From Sphingobium sp. D43FB (GTDB lineage: Bacteria; Pseudomonadota; Alphaproteobacteria; Sphingomonadales; Sphingomonadaceae), in NCBI RefSeq assembly GCF_002312805.1, contig NZ_NMUA01000010.1, positions 1 through 64,000 of the forward strand: 64,000 nucleotides of DNA, given 5' to 3'. Every line of letters begins with the position of its first letter. Position 1 is the stretch's first letter. Of this stretch, positions 1 through 7,155 are shown piece by piece. The position numbers and the translations under genes are program-made. The notes beneath the pieces were generated by a model. That model was not told the DNA's origin and made no database searches. It saw only the letters and a list, made by a program, of their open reading frames with translations.

Positions 1-7
1 AAGGGCC

Positions 8-80
8 ATCGGTTGTTGGGGTCTCGGCTACGGGCTTCGGGCTACGCCCTCCGCCCTTCACCGACACCCCAACAACCGAT
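8..80. repeat. Inverted repeat at the 3' end of traD
   Basis: Positions 8-22 (ATCGGTTGTTGGGGT) are the exact reverse complement of 66-80. With one mismatch the arms extend to about 20 bp, leaving a loop of about 33 bases. The repeat overlaps the last codons and stop of traD. There is no clear T-run, so it may be a terminator-like hairpin or the edge of a recombination event; the window ends too close to tell. Confidence 0.6.
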
Positions 81-1980
81 TCTCATCTTGATTGTCGCTA
101 CGCTCGCATCCTGTCAGTCGCCGCGCAACCGCAGTTGTCGCCCCGCTCGAGGACGTTCCACCCTGCTTTCTCTTGCGTGGTGCCTTCGCTCTGTCGCCAC
201 CCCCTGTCTTGGATGCCTCACGGTGCGACCCGATAATCTCGTCGGCGAGTGGAAGGCGGATTGGTGGCTGTGTACGTTCAATGAAAGCGGGGGCGACACT
301 AGGTATCTCATTGTACCGGTCCGAAAAGCGAACAACGGGGAGGTCTCGCCCGAACCGCAGGAAGCCCGACAGGTTGGGCAGGTTCGTGACTTCGGTATGC
401 ATCGCCAGCGGCCGCGTCACCTGCATACGTGACAGGTTCACACCATCGCGCATGTCGTTGACGCCATATGACATGCCTTCATTGGCTTCGATCTGCTCGA
501 CCTGACCCAGATTTTCGGAGACATGTTTTGCGGTCGGCGTGTCGTTCGCGCGCAGCGCGATCCAGGTCGAACAATAGCCCGTGATCGCCGCAGCGTCCTG
601 GATGCCGTAGGTGGCTTCGAGCTGCGGGTAGGACTGAAATCCCAGGATTCCGCACCCACCATATTTGCGCGCCCGGGCGAGAAAGTCGCTGAGGGAGGGA
701 AGGCGCTGTAGCGTAGGCAGCTCGTCAATAATGCAATAGAGACGGCGCTCGGGATCGGGCGGCATGCTCATGATCGCGCCGATCGCGATATCGATCCAGA
801 CGGTGATGAGAGGCCGGAGCGAAGGCAGCTGATCGGCCTTCACGGTAATGAAGAGCCAGCTGTCGTCCGCTTCATTTTCGACCCAGGAGCGGATCGAGAA
901 GCCGTTCGTCGTATCGTCGAGGTAGGAAAAGCTCCGCATTACCGTTGCAAGCTCGGCCTGGATACCTGCCGACGTCCGGTCTCCCTCCAGGCTGATGAAG
1001 GCAGCCGCCTCAGTGCCCTGCGCGAAGGCAGCAAGCTCCTTGAGGCCCGAGCGCACGAGCCTGTCCAGCAGTATCGATACGAGGGTATGACGCTGGCGCG
1101 CGAGCTTCTTGAGCACACCCACGAGGGTGCCCCGCGCGGCCCGGGCCCAGAAGGGGTCACCCGCCTTGTCGGGAATGGTCGACTGGGCGATTTGGTCATA
1201 ATGATAGTCGCGCGGCACATCGACCCACGGGGACCAGCGGTCGGTGCGCTCGTCGAGCGGATTGAGCAGGATGTCCTTACCCGGCCGGTAGAACTTCTCT
1301 ACAAACGATCCGGCGGTGTCGTAAACGATGGCGCGTTTGCCATCCCGCCGGATACCTTGGAGCATCGTCGTGATGATGTTGGTCTTGCCCGTCCCAGGCG
1401 CGCCGCAAAGGACGATATGTTCAGGCTCATAGGCTTGCGGCATGGTAACGCCGCCGATGCTGAGGCTTCCCTTGCGCTGGCGGCGAAGCAAACTTCGGAT
1501 CATGCGCACGCTTCCAAACTGCGCGCCCCGCAGGAACTGGTTGGACCCCAGGCCACGACCCGTGCGGGTGAAATAATACCAAGCCCAGACGAGCGCGATG
1601 AGCGCGCCGATGCCCCCGATCAGTGCGCCCTTGATGAGCGCGGCTTCCGCTGTCTCGAGGGTCGCGTGGGCGATGCGTGAATTAAGAAGGCCCTCAGCTG
1701 TGGTCCAATATTCCCGGCCGTCGGGGGCCCTGAACCGGACGGGATCGGCGGCGCCCCGGGTCGCGTCACGACGGAAACTGGAAAGCGCGATCTGCACAAG
1801 GAGATAGCGCTGATGGGCGGTCAGAACCTCGAAGCAATACCACAAGATGCCCATAATCCAGAGTACGAGACAGGCGGAGATGGTCTGGAAGAAGACCTGG
1901 GTGGTCATGCGGACATTATGAACAATCGCCTGCCCACCGCGCGTCCATGATCCCAAAGTGTCATTGCGAAAGATGCTCAC
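58..1980 (-). CDS. traD: Type IV coupling protein TraD
   Basis: Hexameric inner-membrane ATPase that links the relaxosome to the F-type secretion channel. The 640-residue product has two N-terminal membrane stretches (about residues 27-50 and 110-137). A Walker A GAPGTGKT lies near residues 193-200 and a Walker B-like CIIDELPTL near 415-423, typical of VirD4/TraD. The stop of the ribbon-helix-helix gene upstream overlaps its ATG by four bases, so the two are translationally coupled. The Arg/Lys/Ser-rich tail runs into an inverted repeat at the window edge and may be atypical. A relaxase gene would be expected just outside the window. The family call is firm; the natural C-terminus is less certain. 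Confidence 0.93.
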   Translation of the reverse strand: MSIFRNDTLGSWTRGGQAIVHNVRMTTQVFFQTISACLVLWIMGILWYCFEVLTAHQRYLLVQIALSSFRRDATRGAADPVRFRAPDGREYWTTAEGLLNSRIAHATLETAEAALIKGALIGGIGALIALVWAWYYFTRTGRGLGSNQFLRGAQFGSVRMIRSLLRRQRKGSLSIGGVTMPQAYEPEHIVLCGAPGTGKTNIITTMLQGIRRDGKRAIVYDTAGSFVEKFYRPGKDILLNPLDERTDRWSPWVDVPRDYHYDQIAQSTIPDKAGDPFWARAARGTLVGVLKKLARQRHTLVSILLDRLVRSGLKELAAFAQGTEAAAFISLEGDRTSAGIQAELATVMRSFSYLDDTTNGFSIRSWVENEADDSWLFITVKADQLPSLRPLITVWIDIAIGAIMSMPPDPERRLYCIIDELPTLQRLPSLSDFLARARKYGGCGILGFQSYPQLEATYGIQDAAAITGYCSTWIALRANDTPTAKHVSENLGQVEQIEANEGMSYGVNDMRDGVNLSRMQVTRPLAMHTEVTNLPNLSGFLRFGRDLPVVRFSDRYNEIPSVAPAFIERTQPPIRLPLADEIIGSHREASKTGGGDRAKAPRKRKQGGTSSSGATTAVARRLTGCERSDNQDENRLLGCR

Positions 1981-2315
1981 CGGCTGACCCTCCCCTTGTC
2001 TGGAATGGCGGCAGCGGTCGCTCCCGCGTCAGGGTCGAGTAGGCCGCGTTCGGCGAGCAGGGCGCGGGCCTCGGCCATCCCTTGCTCCAGGGTCTCTGGA
2101 GACCGCTGACCGACCGCGACAGCGAGGATCGAGAGGATCTGGATGGAGGTCGCGAGAATCTCGTCTTTGGACGAGAATATATATTCGCGATGGGGATCGG
2201 CCGCTTGCGTCAGGACCAGCCGGACGAATTCCGAGAGGCTCAGTTCTGCTGCGTGCGCCCGTTCAAGAAGACGGGCATGAACATGCTCGTCGATCCGAAA
2301 ATTGAGTTTGACCAA
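1977..2315 (-). CDS. Ribbon-helix-helix relaxosome accessory protein (candidate)
   Basis: Product of 112 residues whose N-terminus (MVKLNFRIDEHVHARLLERA, then LSLSEFVRLVL) has the strand-helix-helix pattern of CopG/MetJ-type DNA-binding proteins. The chosen start is TTG at 2315, preceded by GGAG at good spacing; no ATG gives an intact domain. It overlaps traD by four bases. Small RHH proteins next to traD usually bind oriT and help recruit the relaxase, as TraY or mobilisation proteins do, and the adjacent gene-free region fits that role. The specific function is inferred from context only; it could instead be a transcriptional repressor of the traD operon. Confidence 0.7.
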   Translation of the reverse strand: MVKLNFRIDEHVHARLLERAHAAELSLSEFVRLVLTQAADPHREYIFSSKDEILATSIQILSILAVAVGQRSPETLEQGMAEARALLAERGLLDPDAGATAAAIPDKGRVSR

Positions 2316-2755
2316 CGCTTGGCTCCATAGGCTGGAGCCCCGTCGGAATGTCGTAAAGCGCGATCATTATACCCGCTCGGCAGGCGGTCATCAAATGAAA
2401 GTAAGTGGTACAAGGCCCACGCGCACGAATGGCAGATAGCCGCGCTTCCAAGGCTCAGCTCGGAGCGCTGGTGATACTTGTAAGACGAGATGTCGGACAA
2501 AGCTGCATCGGGATGTGTCACATAAACATATGACTTAGCATGATTTTGTGCCGCAGCACCCGTGCGTAGGGTGCATTACAAACGGCCCTGTGCCGTGCGT
2601 CGCCCCTTCGCAGCGGCTTGCCGCTGCGCCAGCCTCGACCGGGCACGGGCGTGGCTCCCCGGAGGGGTTCTTCTTTTTGAAATGGGCTTGCACGAAAAGC
2701 TTCGATACTGGATCATCCTGATCGGCGGGCAGACCACCTAAAGACAGGAATGGTT
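2316..2755. other. Divergent gene-free region, candidate oriT
   Basis: About 440 bases without a convincing gene, between the leftward RHH-traD pair and a rightward gene. It contains an inverted repeat GCACCC (2556-2561) / GGGTGC (2569-2574) around GTGCGTA, and a near-perfect palindrome GCAGCGGC (2610-2617) / GCCGCTGC (2620-2627). A CATCCTG sequence near 2716 resembles the nic core of IncP-type origins. Location beside an RHH protein and the coupling protein gene is what one expects of an oriT. No nic site can be proved from sequence alone. Confidence 0.4.
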
Positions 2756-3052
2756 ATGCCGAAACTTTCAGAACGCGAGCGCCTTGCCGAACTCGAAGCG
2801 CGTCAGCGCCGGGCTGCTGAAGAAGTAGAAACAGCCCGCCGCGCCTTGCGCGGCAAATATGCCGATATCATTCGCGATCTCCGTGTGGAGGCCATGAGCG
2901 AGCGCGTCTTCAAGGACCTGCTGACAGAAGCCATAAGGGTAGGTGGAGAGGTAAGCTTCGCAGCTCTGAAAGCGATGCCGACGGCTTCCGAAGCGAAGCA
3001 TCCTTTGATAAAATCATCCGCCAAAGGCGTCCCTGCAGCGAGCACGGTGTAA
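2756..3052 (+). CDS. Small coiled-coil hypothetical protein
   Basis: Predicted 98-residue soluble protein. The first half (residues 1-40) is rich in Glu, Arg, Ala and Leu and should form a long helix or coiled coil. The start at 2756 is preferred over an ATG six bases upstream because AGGA then lies at suitable spacing. It sits alone, rightward, next to the candidate oriT. Size, charge and position are reminiscent of small mobilisation or TraC/TraD-like accessory proteins of alphaproteobacterial plasmids, but no family was recognised with confidence. Confidence 0.6.
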   Translation: MPKLSERERLAELEARQRRAAEEVETARRALRGKYADIIRDLRVEAMSERVFKDLLTEAIRVGGEVSFAALKAMPTASEAKHPLIKSSAKGVPAASTV

Positions 3053-3154
3053 CCGCGCGCAGCTGGCCGCGACCGGCTGTTTCCGGTTGCGCATCGCATC
3101 GCGACGGACCCGGCTTGCCGGGTTCCCGAGCGGGGCGATATCGATAGGTCGAGA

Positions 3155-3196
3155 CAAAAAAGGGACGGCGAGAGCAAGATGCTCCCGCCGTCCCTT
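3155..3196 (-). terminator. Rho-independent terminator after DUF2493 gene 1
   Basis: Positions 3160-3175 pair with 3181-3196 (15 of 16 bases) around a five-base loop. On the minus strand the stem is followed by six Ts (complement of 3155-3160). It lies just downstream of the leftward gene ending at 3222, so it most likely terminates that transcript. Confidence 0.85.
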
Positions 3197-3221
3197 GCCT
3201 TCTTCAGGCAACCCCTCCGGG

Positions 3222-4148
3222 TCATCGTCCCCCATTCTGGTCGACCAACCGGAAGAAGTGCGCCGGGATACCCTGCTTGCGGACTTCGCGCGCCAGATGG
3301 GATTGAAGCCCCGACCCTTCGCACACGATGGCTTCCACTGGCCGCAACCCGAGCAGTTGTTCGTTGCGGGCAAATCCCGCCCGGTTGCCAAGGCGTCGGT
3401 TGAGGGTGAAGGCGATGAGCTTGCACCCGCTACGCGCGGCCCAGGCAGCGGCAATGGCGTCGCACCCTTTGTCCTGGGCGGTCGTCGCCAGAATCATACC
3501 CGGCACGCGCGCACGGATCGCGTCCAGCCGGTCGTAGAGCAGCCGGTGGTCCTCCCAGACCTGCCCGCCCGAGAAGATGACCACCGGACCTTGCGGGGCA
3601 TGAGCGTCGATCTTGCGCTGCCGTCGTGCCGCCAGAAAGTCCGTCGCGGCCACCACCGATGCGGTGCGCTTGGAAGATGTCAACGATGCCCGCGGCGCCG
3701 CCCAGGGTTTCCCGGTCTCGGCAAGATAGGTGGCAGCGGCGTGGTCGCGCATGCAGGCTAGGGCATCACGCGTTTCGTCCAGCGACTGGCACAGTTGCTG
3801 CGCCTCCTCCAGTTCGCGCGTTCCCACTTCACTGCCATCAGCCTGACGGATCAGGCTTTTGACATTCATTGCGGCCTTGTCGGCCTGTCCCTCTATCTGT
3901 TCGGTGACCTTATACAGGCTGTGCACGACACCCCAGGCGATCCGGTCCGCAATGCTATCGAGCCGCGTATCCTGCAGTACGTCGAAGATCGTGCGGACGA
4001 GCATTTCGGTAGCATGCTCGACAGCGACCGGATCGGGCATCGGTGCGTTGGTTGCGTCCTCGCCTGCCATGATGCGGTATAGATCGACCGTCTCGGTGAA
4101 AGCCTGTGCGAAATGCTCGTGGCTGCTGGATGAAGTCGTATATGTCAT
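3222..4148 (-). CDS. DUF2493 / SLOG-fold protein, copy 1
   Basis: Product of 308 residues. The C-terminal 120 residues carry the DUF2493 (YspA/cpYpsA-like SLOG) pattern: APQGPVVIFSGG, then an Asp/His/Arg-rich helix, DKGCDAIAAAWAA, and a last strand ending AIVCEGSG. SLOG domains bind nucleotides or nucleotide-derived ligands. The N-terminal half is an all-helical extension common in sphingomonad plasmid versions. The start at 4148 has an excellent AAGGAGG site. A second related gene lies at 4880-5881 with the same architecture. The biochemical role on plasmids is unknown. A strong terminator follows. Confidence 0.85.
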   Translation of the reverse strand: MTYTTSSSSHEHFAQAFTETVDLYRIMAGEDATNAPMPDPVAVEHATEMLVRTIFDVLQDTRLDSIADRIAWGVVHSLYKVTEQIEGQADKAAMNVKSLIRQADGSEVGTRELEEAQQLCQSLDETRDALACMRDHAAATYLAETGKPWAAPRASLTSSKRTASVVAATDFLAARRQRKIDAHAPQGPVVIFSGGQVWEDHRLLYDRLDAIRARVPGMILATTAQDKGCDAIAAAWAARSGCKLIAFTLNRRLGNRAGFARNEQLLGLRPVEAIVCEGSGLQSHLAREVRKQGIPAHFFRLVDQNGGR

Positions 4149-4565
4149 CAAAACCTCCTTTTGAATTTCTCTTCAAGAGGTTCTCTTTTCGGCACGGGCT
4201 GTGGCCGACGGGGTCAAGGAGCGCGGCGCAGCCGCGACCGCGCAGCGGCGATGGGGGTCACGATTTTTTCTGGCGCGACCAGGTCTCACGATGGTGCACT
4301 GACGTCACCTGCCAGGAAAAATGGTGGGGCCCCGTCGTCCTTGAGGCCGGCGGTGACCCCGTGCCATACTTCCGACACGTTGAGAGAAGAAGAGGCAAGC
4401 GTGGGCGGGGGCTCGATGCCCCCGGCGACGCTGGGTTCTTGGCACGCCCTCTCCTTTGCGAACCCGTTTTAAGCTCACCGCTCTTGCCCGGTCCACCACA
4501 TAAAAAGACCGGCAGCGCGCAGCGCAGCCGGTCCAGAAACCTCATAAGAGCGGTAAACTTCCCGC
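4149..4565. other. Gene-free stretch with terminator
   Basis: About 417 bases between the first DUF2493 gene and the DUF6117 gene. The only clear signals are the Shine-Dalgarno and probable promoter of the DUF2493 gene at its left end and the DUF6117 terminator at 4502-4533. No credible ORF was seen. Confidence 0.5.
4502..4533 (-). terminator. Rho-independent terminator after DUF6117 gene
   Basis: GACCGGC at 4507-4513 pairs with GCCGGTC at 4527-4533. On the minus strand the stem is followed by TTTTT (complement of 4502-4506). It lies 33 bases beyond the end of the leftward DUF6117 gene. Confidence 0.8.
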
Positions 4566-4805
4566 TCAATGGGGAGCGCCAAACGGCCGGCTTTCTGGCG
4601 GCACATAGGCTTCGAACGGGTTACCCTCGGCAAGATGGCCGAAGGGCGTCATGACATAGTCATTGCCGTCCCGGCCGACGCCACAGAGAACGAAGCGCTT
4701 TTCGCCGGTGACGGCGTCGCAACATTCCATCAGCGCGAGATTGCCATCTTCGGCAGCACGCATCAGGGTCCGGAAATTCTTCACATGATGATCTGGAATA
4801 GCCAT
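4566..4805 (-). CDS. DUF6117 family protein
   Basis: Small 79-residue protein starting MAIPDHHVKNFRTL, followed by GNLALMECCDA and DYVMTPFGHLAEGNPF, which I recognise as the DUF6117 pattern found on sphingomonad plasmids. GGAGG lies six bases before the ATG at 4805. It sits between two DUF2493 paralogues, all leftward, and has its own terminator. The function is unknown. Its conservation as a stand-alone small gene argues that it is genuine. Confidence 0.75.
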   Translation of the reverse strand: MAIPDHHVKNFRTLMRAAEDGNLALMECCDAVTGEKRFVLCGVGRDGNDYVMTPFGHLAEGNPFEAYVPPESRPFGAPH

Positions 4806-4879
4806 GGGGGCCTCCACGCTGGAGTGGGTTCAGATCGCTTTCGCGGTCTGGACCAAAGGAAAAAGCAGCCGGCAGATCG

Positions 4880-5881
4880 TCAAACCGGCATGCGCGTCGG
4901 CTTCTGCTGCGCAGGCGCCTGATCGCCGACACGGAAGGCGTGGATCGGCGTGCCGGCCTCGCGCAGGACCTGGTACAGGTTCGCCTGCAGCCCCGACCCC
5001 TCGCATAGGATCGCCTCGACGGGGCGCAGCTCAGCGAGTTTGCGATTACGCGTGAAGGGCGCCTTGCGCCCGCCGCCGAAGAGGCCGTAAGCCACCAGCG
5101 GCACGCCGTTGCCTTTGCGCGCCGCCCATGCCGCGGCAATCTGATCGACGCCCCTGCGCTGCCCGGTCGTGACCAGTGTCATGTGCGGCACCCGGCGCTT
5201 GATCTCGTCAAGCCGCTCCCAGATCTTGGCCCAGTCGTGCCAGGTGGCCGGTCCCGACACCACGACGATCGGGCCTTGCGGCGCATGCCGCTCGCGGGTC
5301 GCAAGTTGGCGGGCACGCAGGAAATCTAGCGCTGCGATCTGGCTTGCGGTCGAGGCGGACGACGCCTTCGTGCCGCGCGCGGGCGACCAGGGCCAACCGC
5401 TGAGCGCCCGATACATTTCGGCGGCATAGTCGCGCATGCACTCCATCGCCTCGCGCTGTTCGGCGGTCGATTGGCAGAGCAATTGCTTGTCCTCCATCTC
5501 CCGGTTGAATACCTCGGAGGGCTCCTGTCGGCGGGCAAGGTCCCCCAACTCATCGGCCAGCGCCTGCTCGCGCCGCTCGAGTTTGCCAGCGGTGAAGTGG
5601 AAGCTGTTGACGAAGCCCCAGGCGATTTCAGGGGCGAGCGGCTCGAGCCTCGTGCCCGTAAACAGGTCGAAGATGGCAGCGATGACGCCGCCGCATTCAG
5701 CCTGGGCCGCGAGCGGCTCGGGCATCTCATGTTCGCCCGGCTCGTCTCCAGATTCGACGATGGAGAGTCCGAGCGGCTCGCCGAAGGCAGCCTGGAACTC
5801 GGGGGTAGCGGTGATCTCGGCATAAAGGGTGGGCAGGTCTGCAAAGCGATCGATCCTGCGGATGGGCTGATGCTGGGTCAT
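4880..5881 (-). CDS. DUF2493 / SLOG-fold protein, copy 2
   Basis: Product of 333 residues, paralogous to the gene at 3222-4148. It shares the helical N-terminal part (KQLLCQSTAEQREAMECMRDYAA versus QQLCQSLDETRDALACMRDHAA) and the SLOG domain (APQGPIVVVSGP, VDQIAAAWAARKG, AILCEGSGLQ). The start at 5881 is preceded by AAGGA. The N-termini are less alike than the C-terminal domains, so the duplication is not recent. Nucleotide binding is inferred from the SLOG fold; no substrate is known. Confidence 0.85.
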   Translation of the reverse strand: MTQHQPIRRIDRFADLPTLYAEITATPEFQAAFGEPLGLSIVESGDEPGEHEMPEPLAAQAECGGVIAAIFDLFTGTRLEPLAPEIAWGFVNSFHFTAGKLERREQALADELGDLARRQEPSEVFNREMEDKQLLCQSTAEQREAMECMRDYAAEMYRALSGWPWSPARGTKASSASTASQIAALDFLRARQLATRERHAPQGPIVVVSGPATWHDWAKIWERLDEIKRRVPHMTLVTTGQRRGVDQIAAAWAARKGNGVPLVAYGLFGGGRKAPFTRNRKLAELRPVEAILCEGSGLQANLYQVLREAGTPIHAFRVGDQAPAQQKPTRMPV

Positions 5882-5918
5882 GACGACATGTCCTTCTAAA
5901 AGCGGTTGAGAGAACAAG

Positions 5919-5947
5919 GGCCGGGAGCGCGCAAAGCGCCCCCGGCC
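5919..5947 (-). terminator. GC-rich hairpin after DUF736 gene
   Basis: GGCCGGG at 5919-5925 pairs with CCCGGCC at 5941-5947, extended by an inner GCGC/GCGC pairing. It lies between the DUF736 gene and the next leftward gene. There is no run of Ts, so it may be an mRNA-stabilising or attenuating hairpin and not a full terminator. Confidence 0.5.
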
Positions 5948-5958
5948 TGCGCCTGTCG

Positions 5959-6417
5959 TCAGAAGGGGATCTCGTCATCAATGTCGCCGCCCGCGCCCCT
6001 CAGCGCCCCGTCGGCTCCTGCCGTGCTGTCCCCAAAGCCGCCACCCGATGGCGTGTCGCTGCCCCGCGTGCCCCGCGTGACCGGTCCGAAGTCGTCCCGC
6101 CGCTGCGGCCGACGCCAGGCGACGCGGTAGCCCTCCTCGTCAGTGCCGAAGAGCGCGATCGAGAGCGGTTCGGGGAGGCTGGGATCATCGATCGAACCCT
6201 GGAGGAAGACCTCTCCGGTGGAGTTGGACGTCTGCGGCCACAGCGCCCCGATTTGAACCCAGCGCTTGCCCACATTGAGGGTGACGATCTCATAGGCGGG
6301 TGCCCGCTCGTTCTGGCTCTGGACTGGACGAAGTCCCAATTGGGGGAGATCGATACTGCGGGTCGCGATCGCGCCCAACAGACGCCCGTTCTGCTGCTTG
6401 ATTTCACTGATATTCAT
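5959..6417 (-). CDS. DUF736 family protein
   Basis: Product of 152 residues. The pattern NGRLLGAIATRSIDL, followed by APAYEIVTLNVGKRWVQIGALW and GEVFLQGSIDDPSLPEPLSIALF, matches DUF736, a beta-rich family common on alphaproteobacterial plasmids and ICEs. AAGGAAA precedes the ATG at 6417. The C-terminal 40 residues are Gly/Asp-rich and end in an acidic tip (DIDDEIPF) that resembles the acidic C-terminal tip of single-stranded DNA-binding proteins. An SSB-like or single-strand-associated role is therefore tempting, but this is inference from the tail only. Confidence 0.85.
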   Translation of the reverse strand: MNISEIKQQNGRLLGAIATRSIDLPQLGLRPVQSQNERAPAYEIVTLNVGKRWVQIGALWPQTSNSTGEVFLQGSIDDPSLPEPLSIALFGTDEEGYRVAWRRPQRRDDFGPVTRGTRGSDTPSGGGFGDSTAGADGALRGAGGDIDDEIPF

Positions 6418-7155
6418 GTGCGTTTCCTTTGCGAATGTCTCTCCGAACCCATTTCGGCGACACTCTTCAAAGATCCTTCTTTCCTCTGGGTCATGGCGCT
6501 CGCATTGCTTGCCCCGGCAAGGCTGCCGCGCATCCATCCCCATCGCAATCGGCAGATTTCACCGCGTTCGGCCCAAAAGCGTATCGGGCAGTCATGATCC
6601 TGTGTCCCGATCACCGACCCCAAGGAGAGCACCGCCTTCCCCATTACTGTCCTTTCGGAAGGGGATCGAAGCCCGAAGGGACGGGACCGGCGCAGCCGGG
6701 CACGATCGGAGCGCAGCTCCGACGAGAGCCTCGGTGCCCGCGAAGCGGGCATCCGCTATACCCTGCCCTGTCTTGAGTTGGGACGAAGCCGTCGTTCCCG
6801 CCCCCTCTTATTGAATGACTGCTTTTGGCGAGAGTAGGCGCTCATGCCTTACACGGATGCAATCGTCGATTCACCGAGGTGAGGCCGTCTGCGGTCAGGC
6901 AGCCTTGGACTTGAATGCGTGCAACCGGAAAGATCGGCGCGGTCAGATCTGAGCATCGTGGAGTAAGATTGGCAAAGACTCGCGACATAAATCGCTGAGC
7001 CAGCATTCTCCGCCACTGGACAGTTGGAAGCGGTTCCCGGATGTTGACTCTATGTTCAGTGATCCCTCATCAGCGGTTTCTAAAGGGCGGCCGGTGGTTG
7101 CAGTAGCAGCGCTTCTCCGAATGCGTCAGCGTGTGCAAATGCCGGACTGTTATAC
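6418..7155. other. Gene-free region between DUF736 and SIR2 genes
   Basis: About 740 bases without a convincing coding region. The right end is less GC-rich than the coding regions around it and probably carries the promoter of the SIR2 gene. The left end holds the DUF736 ribosome binding site. No terminator or repeat stands out. It marks the left border of the probable defence cargo. Confidence 0.5.

Noticed and set aside
2711-2722. CATCCTG as an IncP-type nic site
   Set aside because: Motif is short and common, and the transfer system is F-type; noted within the candidate oriT but not called.
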